64,000 bases of DNA. It comes from Cyrtodaria siliqua (Eukaryota > Mollusca > Bivalvia > Adapedonta > Hiatellidae). Positions within the stretch are counted from its first letter, which is position 1; each line of letters opens with the position of its first letter. A program made the position numbers and the translations under genes. The notes below the pieces were generated by a model that was given only the letters and a program-made list of their open reading frames with translations, did no database searches and was not told the DNA's origin. Shown here piece by piece: positions 34,707 to 39,406 of the stretch. The DNA is taken from NCBI GenBank assembly GCA_037043455.1, contig JAWPHD010000129.1:388501-452500 (forward strand), read 5' to 3'.

Positions 34707-36691
34707 TTTTTTTTTTTTATTATCTCTATTGGCCAACTTGGAAAACCAGCCAGATCGGACCAGTAATGGCGGTGTTATGGCTCTTGATATAGTTAAAAAT
34801 GCTTTATTTTGCCTCTTTAAGACGATAGTCACTCGCTTCATTGATGTCATAAGAGCCATATTAGCCAGTAGAGCGTCCACAGGCCCTCTTGGGCCTCTTG
34901 TTACATTATTTCATCGCTTTCATCCAATACTTTGATTTTTATACTTTTACACCATCATCTGGTTCTTATTTTAGATATATAGTGATCGAGGCAAGCAAGA
35001 AGAACAGAAACAAGGATTGTGAAGCTATTGCAAATAAAGGGACTGGTGGATCAAGTAATTATGACATAAAATTTTACCATTTTAACTTTAATACCTACAA
35101 AGCATGGTAGACACTTAGGTTTTACTTTGTCCATTGTCTGGTATTGTCGTCTGTCGGTAGTCACACTTTAGTTTAACTTTAGTTACGATTGAGATATTGA
35201 AAAAAAAGGGTTTGTAGGTTGCTTATATGGAAAGAAAGCTTGGGATTTAGTTTGAGGTCACTGGGATCAAGATCAAGGTCGCTATTACTAAAAATAGAAA
35301 ATTGATTAAAACTGGTTTCCGCTCAGTACTTTTTGAGAATAAGATATTGGAATGAAACTTGGTGTCTGATAGCTTATTTGAAAAGGAAGCTTGAGATTGC
35401 ATTTGAGGTCACTGGGGTCAAGGTCACTTTCTAAAAAATAGAAAAATGGTTTCCGGGGCAATAACTTTAGTTATGAATAATATATTGAAACGAAATAGTA
35501 TGTAGGTAGCTTATATGAAAAGGAAGCTTAGGATTGCATTTGAGGTTACTGAGATAAGGTCAGTGTTACAAAAAAATAGAAAAATGGTTTCCAGGCTAAA
35601 ACTTCAGTAAGGAATGAGATATTGGAATGAAACTTGCTGTGAAGGTAGCTTATATTGTTGAATCACAGGTTTAACTGATAACTGATGCCCTTAATGTAAA
35701 TATTCTCTTACCCTTGTTTTATTTCAGGGCGCTTTTTTTTGGCTGTTTTTATAGCCGTTATTGGGTCATATTTCCAATGACAAAACATATATTTTCCCCC
35801 TATTTTGAGAAGAAAATTCCCAATTGAAAGAAGAAAAAGGAAGAACAGAAAAGTAGCAAAAATGTGACAGGTATTGAATATATATAAAATGCTTTAAAAT
35901 GCCTCTGTTGATCTTGTTGTACTGTAAACAGTATGAAAGATACAATTATGAAATAAATGTTTGACTGTTTTGTTTCCCAATTTTATGAATAATCACGCTA
36001 AAATTCCCAATTTTGAGGGTATGGGTTATGTTCCCAAAATATAGAAAAAAAGCACTGGATTTTATGTCTGTATTTGTACTGGAATGATGACAGTAAAGCC
36101 CATACCATTTTCGATTATTTTATTAAAAAAAATATCAGTTTTGTTAATCTACTCTCTGGTATATTTGTTTTGATATTTTCAGGCATTCTTCCTTTCCTGA
36201 AAAGTCTGAGATCCACCACATCCGAGTGTTTATTGCCAACAGATTCTTTTGAGAATGGCTCAGGATCTGGAGAGAAATCCCCGATGTCAAAACATGTACG
36301 ATCTACTAACCATGTAGAGAACGGCTCCGGATCTGGAGAGAAATCTCCGATGTCAAAACATGTACGATCTACTAACCATGTAGAGAACGGCTCCAGATCT
36401 GGTGTTGAATCTACAATATCAGAGGAATTATCGTCTGCCAAACAAGAGGAATTATCGTCTGCTAAACAAGAGGAATTATCGTCTGCTAAACAAGAGGAAT
36501 TATCGTTTGCTAACAATGTAGAGAATGGCTCAGAATCTACAATGTCAAAACATTTTCCATCTGCCGACCATGTAGAGAATAGTTCAGAATCCACGGCGTC
36601 AAAACCATCTATAGACTGTGAAGAGAATGTCATAGGATCCACCATGTCAAAACATTTAGCATGTACAGACTGTGTAGAGAATCACTCTTGA
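6163..36691 (+). CDS. IDO: Indoleamine 2,3-dioxygenase, complete gene, 13 coding exons, with repetitive C-terminal tail
   Basis: Heme dioxygenase that opens the indole ring of tryptophan to N-formylkynurenine, the first step of the kynurenine pathway; cytosolic. Exons: 6163-6237, 11553-11648, 13307-13426, 18382-18500, 19135-19234, 19550-19667, 24360-24411, 24644-24713, 25823-25898, 28668-28766, 29468-29564, 34975-35054, 36183-36691. Phases agree at every junction; the sum is 1611 nt (536 aa plus stop). Family landmarks: RLAHL (about 76-80), NW (129-130), FYNVLRPFLTG (217-227, Arg222 = human Arg231), GGSAAQS (253-259), PPAH in exon 10, RSYHIQIVTKY (332-342, His335 = proximal heme ligand), KGTGGS (362-367), ILPFLKSLRSTT (369-380). 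The usual protein is about 400 aa; residues 385-536 are an extra repeat tail. One intron-exon choice is weaker: the exon 5 donor is GTTGTT. Confidence 0.95.
6430..6545 (-). mobile_element. tRNA-derived SINE head
   Basis: Read on the minus strand, a box-A-like TTAGCTCGGTAGAGC is followed about 30 nt later by a box-B-like GGGTTTGATTCCC. The flanks do not form an acceptor stem, so it is a SINE rather than a working tRNA. Confidence 0.6.
6735..6835 (+). mobile_element. tRNA-derived SINE head, inverted relative to 6430-6545
   Basis: Shares the leader GTGATATTGGGTACC with the minus-strand copy. The box A and B matches are degraded (GGTGGCTCAGTTTG, CTGGTTCTAGTCCC). The two copies face each other about 200 bp apart. 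Confidence 0.5.
6845..7066 (-). mobile_element. LINE 3'-end fragment
   Basis: On the minus strand it encodes ANTDQYRNSFFIKGKT, LIKWNHLDENT and TQTVEGFN, the RT ORF end also seen at 5190-5590, followed by the same 3' UTR. It is truncated where the 2.15-kb tandem duplication begins. Confidence 0.75.
7390..8039. mobile_element. Foldback-type element with GTCAAAACGTACC multi-repeat inverted ends, copy 1
   Basis: The left end (from 7398) carries five or six spaced copies of AAAACGTACC; the right end (to 8031) carries about six inverted copies (GGTACGTTTTG). Direct repeats GTCACGAC flank it at 7390-7397 and 8032-8039, an 8-bp target duplication. The 634-bp body has no transposase. Terminal arrays of short inverted repeats are typical of foldback elements. 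Confidence 0.82.
8960..9135 (+). repeat. About 31-bp G-rich minisatellite
   Basis: Five imperfect units around GTGAAGCTTGTGGGGGTCAA CTGCTGTGTGGG. Its open frames (Cys/Gly-rich) follow the repeat and are not genes. Confidence 0.8.
9536..10154. mobile_element. Foldback-type element, copy 2
   Basis: Same element inside the second copy of the tandem duplication, flanked by the same GTCACGAC (9536-9543, 10147-10154). It is shorter by about 31 bp through loss of terminal units. Identical flanks show that it was present before the duplication. Confidence 0.82.
11068..11300 (+). repeat. About 31-bp G-rich minisatellite, second copy
   Basis: Seven units of the same sequence as 8960-9135, so the array changed length after the 2.15-kb duplication. 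Confidence 0.8.
11553..11648 (+). CDS. IDO: IDO exon 2
   Basis: 32 codons, phase 0-0: starts EFLPEYFQAW, ends KEKQMREAVHQ. The acceptor is TTAATTTCAG. Matches the LPxxFxxWxxxAxxLPxLI segment of the IDO small domain. Confidence 0.93.
12020..12335 (+). repeat. Dispersed repeat, family E (GTCCGTCCGTAGTCGTCC type)
   Basis: Starts near a GTGTCACCCGTGT stretch, then TTTGTCCATTGTCCGTCCGT, and ends near CACAAGTGTTCCATGGAACA. The same family occurs at 35103-35690, 38840-39390 and, inverted, at 55690-56470. No coding sequence. Confidence 0.55.
12336..13090. other. IDO intron 2, no feature seen
   Basis: AT-rich sequence without a recognisable exon, RNA gene or intact repeat on either strand. Confidence 0.5.
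13100..13265 (+). repeat. 52-55-bp tandem repeat, three copies
   Basis: Units start at the CATACCTGTGTTTTATTG marks near 13106, 13161 and 13213, just upstream of IDO exon 3. They carry pyrimidine stretches that may overlap the branch-point region. Confidence 0.8.
13307..13426 (+). CDS. IDO: IDO exon 3
   Basis: 40 codons: MSGLDYTRLTGHREYRLAHL then SIIAAGYIWQDGDG. RLAHL and the GYIWQ(D/E)G block are strongly conserved in IDO. Confidence 0.95.
13961..17315. mobile_element. TIR DNA element with a nested family A repeat
   Basis: The left end TAAAGGGACAATGTCCGTAA (13961-13980) and the inverse of the right end (17294-17315, TTACGGACAGTGTCCCTTTA) agree except for one base. The interior has no transposase. 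15041-17184 is a separate element inserted in it. A 29-nt palindrome lies at 14275-14303, and near 14764 and 14897 a block reading AGTGGGGTTAGTGTTGTG repeats. Lies in IDO intron 3. No clean target duplication is seen. Confidence 0.65.
15041..17184 (+). mobile_element. HINE/Helitron-like element, family A, tandem core
   Basis: Begins TTTTAGCTCACCTGAGCC with a hairpin (AGCTCACCT…AGGTGAGCT), then CGTCCGTCGTCC, a leader of about 250 bp, then about ten monomers of roughly 165 bp marked by TTTGTTCAAATGGTGACCC. It ends in the palindrome GGGCCATCATGGCCC followed by TCTTGTT (17161-17183). No protein is coded. The 5' hairpin, microsatellite, tandem core and 3' stem-loop order is that of Helentron-associated elements. 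Confidence 0.7.
17797..18118 (+). mobile_element. Full-length tRNA-derived SINE
   Basis: The tRNA-like head has box A TGGCGCAGTCGGTAGAGC and box B GGTTCAATCC. The body carries TTGGGCAAGACAC and AACGTGCTCGGAGG-type conserved blocks, and it ends in repeats of ATTCA. TTCTTTC flanks both sides (about 17788 and 18115), a short target duplication. A truncated inverted copy is at 46341-46557. It lies in IDO intron 3. Confidence 0.8.
18382..18500 (+). CDS. IDO: IDO exon 4
   Basis: VLPRCLAEPL, GLQPVLLHASLVLANW, ends DNK plus GG (phase 2). His122 sits where vertebrate IDO1 has Tyr126; IDO2 and invertebrate IDOs commonly have His here. Confidence 0.95.
18940..18982 (+). mobile_element. 3' end fragment of family B HINE-like element
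   Basis: GCGTCCACAGGCCCTCTTGG followed by a CTCTTTGTTTT end, matching the terminus at 34868-34903. Confidence 0.5.
19135..19234 (+). CDS. IDO: IDO exon 5
   Basis: TMQCLYEIPGGAEADWFITV then TAQVELSFAAGLE. Phe154 aligns with human Phe163 and Thr158 with Ser167, both in the substrate pocket. The donor is GTTGTT, weaker than the others, but the frame into exon 6 is maintained. Confidence 0.9.
19305..19503 (+). mobile_element. tRNA-derived SINE, second family
   Basis: The head GTGAATAAGGCCTTTGGCT is degraded; the body ends in ATATGATGTGTTAGTGGGA and TGTAAAAC. The same family is at 48898-49075. In IDO intron 5, between exons 5 and 6. Confidence 0.6.
19550..19667 (+). CDS. IDO: IDO exon 6
   Basis: NMLLVLYHAQC … KKSFSTMH plus G (phase 1). 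Ends at the conserved (M/I)H that precedes DxVxPxxFY. A 51-bp tandem array starts 12 bp after the donor. Confidence 0.93.
19679..19928 (+). repeat. 51-bp tandem repeat, five copies
   Basis: ACCTGGTAGTGTATTTA marks recur at 19680, 19732, 19783, 19834 and 19886. It starts 12 bp after the donor of IDO exon 6. As 51 is a multiple of 3, the exon frame runs open through the whole array. Confidence 0.9.
19929..20810. other. IDO intron 6, mostly unannotated
   Basis: AT-rich. Around 20530-20800 there is a dispersed repeat beginning TTTTTGTCTCGCCTTTAC. No exon is recognised. Confidence 0.5.
20817..21882. mobile_element. Possible hAT-like non-autonomous element
   Basis: The left end CAGGGCCTCCCCTGG and the inverted right end CAGTGGCTCCGCTG share 11 of 14 bases and have the CAG…CTG form of hAT termini. 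Both flanks carry TTATA, but a clean 8-bp duplication is not seen. Subterminal TTTCGC/GCGAAA motifs occur at both ends. No transposase. Confidence 0.5.
21905..24085 (-). repeat. 26-bp minisatellite, about 80 copies
   Basis: The unit is GAGTGGTTCCACTGATGACC plus TTGACT. Divergence between units is modest (CCTTGACT, CATTGACT and CCTTGATGA variants). One inverted block sits near 23930-23965. Because 26 is not a multiple of 3 and few units make stops, all three minus-strand frames stay open for 80-280 codons; these frames are not genes. Lies in IDO intron 6, between exons 6 and 7. Confidence 0.95.
24360..24411 (+). CDS. IDO: IDO exon 7
   Basis: DKLTADTFYNVLRPFLTG. Carries Phe217 and Arg222, matching human Phe226 and Arg231, residues needed for tryptophan binding and activity. 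Confidence 0.93.
24644..24713 (+). CDS. IDO: IDO exon 8
   Basis: (G)WGGEGSPLPGGLIYEGV then SDSPVK. The LSGW…LPDGLxYEGV block is a family signature. Donor GTACGT. Confidence 0.95.
24900..25640 (+). repeat. Dispersed repeat with about 170-bp tandem units
   Basis: Four decaying units marked by CATAACTCTGCAACCTTTTT and AAGCTCATATCTCACAAACT. In IDO intron 8. No coding sequence. Confidence 0.65.
25823..25898 (+). CDS. IDO: IDO exon 9
   Basis: MIGGSAAQSCTWQTIDAVLG then SVHKQ. GGSA(A/G)QSS lines the heme pocket (human Gly262-Ser263-Ala264). Phase 1 exit. Confidence 0.95.
25900..26870. other. IDO intron 9, no recognised gene
   Basis: AT-rich; contains a TTTCACGTGTGAAAT palindrome near 26333 and a T run near 26575. 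No exon or intact element is seen. Confidence 0.45.
26877..28645 (+). mobile_element. Degenerate non-LTR retrotransposon with RT domain
   Basis: 26877-27059 holds the EEP-RT linker (NRQFQSAFTPPKPLKLSHL). 27503-27898 is an RT core: MDFSKSFDKVDHNRL (palm motif A), GVPQGSVLGP, then FFADDT (catalytic DD). After a frameshift, 27862-28062 gives STKYLGITINKNLDW, and 28183-28470 the end NSYFPRTIRYWNQL. The 3' end is GATACACATACAGATAAA. Several frameshifts and stops; dead. Same strand as IDO, in intron 9. Confidence 0.9.
28668..28766 (+). CDS. IDO: IDO exon 10
   Basis: DIQEFLQNMRHYMPPAHKEF then IVTIETHSKVKQT. The FLxxMRxYMPPxHxxF block is one of the most conserved in the family. Confidence 0.96.
28967..29445. 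mobile_element. MITE with about 110-bp TIRs and TTAA-like flanks
   Basis: The left end TTAAGGGAATGTAGCCAG and the right end CTGGCTACATTCCCTTTAA are inverse. Similarity extends inward about 110 bp (both arms include AATAAACAAAGAAGAT or its inverse). TTAA at both borders suggests a piggyBac-type mover. The 470-bp element fills most of IDO intron 10. Confidence 0.75.
29468..29564 (+). CDS. IDO: IDO exon 11 (heme-ligand exon)
   Basis: Contains LTSAYNDCVQAV and FRSYHIQIVTK. His335 in RSYH is the axial heme ligand. Phase 2 exit into exon 12, which restores the Lys codon. Confidence 0.96.
29830..30150 (+). repeat. 28-bp array inside a retroelement tail fragment
   Basis: About seven identical units of GGATGACAACGGTGGTACTG plus CCTTGGAG (29938-30132). 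The flanks (CCAAAAACACGCA…, and after the array GGAATGGTCAGTGG) match 51458-51570 (CCAAAAACACGCAAAATGAC…, GGAACGGTCAGTGG), the region downstream of the RT remnant at 51.9-53.2 kb, where the unit is present once. So the array expanded inside a copy of that element. Confidence 0.85.
30355..30737 (+). repeat. Dispersed repeat beginning with a CCGGATGGTGAGGG hairpin
   Basis: A hairpin-like start (CCCCAACCACCGGATGG…), CGTCCCGTCCGTTCG, then about 120-bp repeats marked by AAGATGTGCATATCA. Same design as the other hairpin-plus-CCGTC families. Confidence 0.5.
30738..34905 (+). mobile_element. HINE/Helitron-like family B, two starts, long 165-bp tandem core
   Basis: First start at 30739 and second at 32617, both TTTTTAGCT(C/T)TACTGGCC with a hairpin (CTGGCCAAGGGCCAG), then GTCCGTCCGTC-type tracts and monomers of about 165 bp (TTTGTTCAAATGGTGACC). 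The first copy lacks a 3' end, so it is truncated. The second ends at 34903 with AGGCCCTCTTGGGCCT and CTTGTT. 33146-33640 recurs at 33810-34305, offset 664 bp, with long identical stretches. A T-rich run occupies 34560-34720. In IDO intron 11. Confidence 0.7.
34975..35054 (+). CDS. IDO: IDO exon 12
   Basis: YIVIEASKKNRNKD … ANKGTGGS. The KGTGG loop closes over the active site; Thr364 aligns with human Thr379. Donor GTAATT; reading on instead would give a short unrelated tail to a stop at 35110, a possible retained-intron isoform. Confidence 0.92.
35103..35690 (+). repeat. Dispersed repeat, family E
   Basis: Starts near GTAGACACTTAGGTTTTACT, then TTTGTCCATTGTCTGG and GTCGTCTGTCGG, then four units of about 120 bp with GAGATATTGGAATGAAACTT. 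In IDO intron 12. Confidence 0.55.
35725..36057. mobile_element. Short hAT-like element just upstream of IDO exon 13
   Basis: The left end CAGGGCGCTTTTTTTTGGC and the inverted right end CAGTGCTTTTTTTCTA share the CAG(G/T)GC-plus-T-run form of hAT termini. The right-end sequence recurs at 2385-2475. No coding sequence and no clean target duplication. It ends 125 bp before the exon 13 acceptor. Confidence 0.5.
36183..36691 (+). CDS. IDO: IDO exon 13: last IDO helix plus repeat tail
   Basis: The acceptor GATATTTTCAG joins SILPFLKSLRSTTSECLL, the conserved final IDO segment. Then follow two full 66-nt repeats coding for ENGSGSGEKSPMSKHVRSTN-type 22-mers and part of a third, four 24-nt repeats coding EELSSAKQ (the last is EELSFAN; about 36421-36516), and further diverged ENGSESTMSKHF-type units to the TGA at 36689-36691. 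The tail is Ser/Glu/Lys-rich with no hydrophobic segment and is probably disordered. Confidence 0.88.
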
Positions 36692-36760
36692 TTTGGAGAG
36701 AATGTAGGAGCATTTATCATCTGTAATAATGTAGAGAACGGCTCAGTTTATTTTTGATTG
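36692..36760 (+). other. IDO: Repeat remnant after the IDO stop, in the same frame
   Basis: After the TGA the same frame stays open for 22 codons and still carries tail-repeat features (…ENVGAFIICNNVENGS…) before a second TGA near 36758. The stop therefore lies inside the repeat series. Confidence 0.7.
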
Positions 36761-36939
36761 AGATGTTTGGCTTGTGTAGGTTGGTAGTGTTTATGGGTTA
36801 AAGTGGGTACATCACGGTTTTCGTGGGGGTCTAGCGACTGGACTTAAAATTGACAAATAATCGTATTTTCTTGCATAATGAAGGAGCCTGTATAATTACC
36901 GCTTATTTACAAGGAAATTCATTTTGCACAGTAATACCT

Positions 36940-37175
36940 AGTTGTGATGTCCTGGGTTATGTATCCTGTATCCTGGGTTATGTATCCTGGGTTTTGTATC
37001 CTGGGTTATGTATCCTGTATCCTGGGTTATGTATCCTGTATCCTGGGTTATGTATCCTGGGTTTTGTATCCTGGGTTATGTATCCTGTATCCTGGGTTAT
37101 GTATCCTGTATCCTGGGTTATGTATCCTGGGTTATGTATCCTGTATCCTGGGTTATGTATCCTGGGTTATGCACC
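36940..37175 (+). repeat. Compound minisatellite after IDO
   Basis: Alternating GGGTTATGTATCCTG and GTATCCTGGGTT(A/T)TGT units of 15 and 21 bp, about 13 units, with a higher-order repeat of about 108 bp (36961 and 37069). It is 250 bp after the IDO stop and may fall in the 3' UTR. Both unit sizes are multiples of 3, so the array reads open in all three forward frames; these are not genes. Confidence 0.9.
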
Positions 37176-37179
37176 AGGG

Positions 37180-37850
37180 TTAATTTTTGCCTTTTACTCA
37201 GTTTTCATTCACAACCTATGGTGAACTCAAATGTTAGACCTGATCAACATGGTGCAAACCCCATATATTGATGTGACATTTTTATCTTCTAGAAAAAAAT
37301 GATGTACCCCCTTTAAGATTGGACCAAATGAAATAATACCTGTGATTACAGTAACCCGACCACTCCATTAAATTGCCGTTGACTCCTCCTTGTTTATTGA
37401 AAATAAAAAAATCTAAATTATCCCGACGATTTTTCAGTTTGCCAGGGCTCTACTTTAGCACTCGCGAATGAAACTGCGAGTGCATCTTTTCTGTCAAAAA
37501 ACCTGCATGATTGATATATTGACCAAATTACGAAATAGGTCTGTATTTCACTTTTAATGTGGTAAATTCACAAGTCTTCAGTCATATTTGATCAAAATTA
37601 CAAAGGACAATAACAGAAATGAAACTTCACACAATGTAAGAGGGCAATGAGAGGAAGTGCATAACACAAGAACTCTGATGAAAATAAGTAACTGTTTGAT
37701 ATACCCTTTGACGGGCATTTGTTGATTTACGTATAAAGTTTATATTACTACCATATCATCCCTTATTTTTAATAGTTTATCTTTATAAATTTACATTAAT
37801 TTTTAATTACTAATTAATTTCATCGGTTTTTGCGCACAATATGACCTATT
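37180..37850. other. Intergenic, no feature recognised
   Basis: AT-rich. An AATAAA near 37403 could serve as an IDO poly(A) signal, but nothing else supports it. Confidence 0.4.
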
Positions 37851-38330
37851 TATGTGTCAACATGCCATAAAACACCATTCATTCATTCATTGAATGGTGT
37901 TTTACGGCACGTCGACACACATTCATTCATTCATTAGCCTGTGTGGTTGCCGGGGTAGAATACAACCACTGCAAACACACCGTCACATGCAGAGGGGTAG
38001 GGCCCCCCATTCATATTCATTTTTTCATTTTTTGTTCATGCTCATTAAAGGTCATCATGACCCCTGCATTGTTTCAGGTGGCATCTCGCTCACATCACTA
38101 GTGGCAGAAAAACAATAAACGTGGCTCCAGCATAAATGGAGTGTCTGCAATAGAATTTGCAGCAACTCTGCAGTTCAGGGTGAAAAGGTCCTAGGCCCAT
38201 TCTCCATATTTTATCTCGATGTACATGGAGGATGAGCCTGGCATGTTCATGCCTTTTAGGCGCCATATAACCTTTCATGTGTTGGTACGCCTTAAAATCC
38301 AATTCAATTCATTCATTCATTCTGTTTGAA
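37850..38330. mobile_element. SINE-like repeats with ATTC tails
   Basis: AAAACACCATTCATTCATTC is followed directly by an inverse GAATGGTGTTTTACGGCAC, then a second ATTC run near 37920 and a third near 38310. A 470-bp body lies between the runs. Tails of ATTC units after AAACACC are typical of mollusc SINEs. No gene. Confidence 0.55.
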
Positions 38331-38840
38331 AAAAATATGTAGTTTCATTTCCAGAAAAACAATCCAGCTTGTTAATACAAATTTTAAATAAAAAATCTTT
38401 GTTTACAACGAAATTCTCAGTTTGTTAAAGAATGCATTGTGTTTTAGGATAAGATGTTTACAATAGCTTTGGTAATCATAGCTTTGATGGTTTTATATTC
38501 TGTTCCTACCATAGAGTTATTATAAAGTAGGTAGAGTATGTGGCTAGACTCCATCCAGTTGTGGCTAGACTCCATCCAGTTCACACTTTCCATCGAGGTT
38601 ACTGTTAAAGCCCTAACAAAGTGCCTGCATTAACAGCCACCGCCATTAATTTACCACATAACTATGCATAAAACCCACCAAAGATAAATATTTTTGTATG
38701 TTAATAAACATGAAAATAACTTGCGTTGTTTGCATATAATTTTACAGCCATAAATAAAGATTTATAAAAATAGCTGTAGGATGACAATGATCTCGACTTT
38801 CGAGGCCTTGTTAATTTATTAAGTTGAATAAAAGTCTTAG
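38331..38840. other. Intergenic, no feature recognised
   Basis: AT-rich; one 21-bp direct duplication GTGGCTAGACTCCATCCAGT near 38540-38580. Confidence 0.4.
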
Positions 38841-39400
38841 TAAAAAAGGGGAATAATTCTGCTTAAATGTATAACAGAGTTACCTTGTCTGCATGGGTTC
38901 CTTTTAAGACAGTGAATACATGTGTCAAGTTTCACTGAAATTGTTTAAGCAGATTTGGAAAATTGAAAATTTAAAAATACCGATTTGAAAAAAGGGACAT
39001 AATTCTGTTTAAATTCATATAAAAGTTCATGTCTGTACCAGTTCCTCTTATGAAGTGAATTCATGGGTAAAGTTTCATTGGTTTCCTTTAAGCGGTATCT
39101 GAGATGGTCAGTAACTCTAAATTTCATTTTGGCAGAGTTATGTCCCTTTTCATAAACCTGCAACCTAACCTGGCTCGTAACTCGGCAAAATTTTGACCTA
39201 CAGTCACCAAACTGTATACAGTTCTTCATCAGTTATTCAGTGCCCATGACATGTCTAATAACTGAATTTCATTTTGGCTGAGTTATGCCCCATTTCAGAA
39301 AATTGTAACCTGCAACCTAACCTAGCTCATGACCTATAATAGGTCATGACACTTTTTACAGTTCTACCTAATCAATTATCCAATACAAAACTATGCCCCT
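38840..39400 (+). repeat. Dispersed repeat, family E (fragment)
   Basis: Units with AAGTTTCA(C/T)TG, AGTTATG(T/C)CCC and CTGCAACCTAACCT, as in 55690-56470. Confidence 0.5.
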
Positions 39401-39406
39401 TTTCTT

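Noticed and set aside
34491..34880. Phe-rich and Lys-rich frames
   Set aside because: Translation of a T-run in the family B element.
36115..36645. 176-codon minus-strand frame
   Set aside because: Antisense of the IDO tail repeats; the plus strand has splice phase and IDO homology.
36850..37271. Three overlapping forward frames with YPGLCILYPG-type repeats
   Set aside because: Same 15/21-bp minisatellite in three frames.
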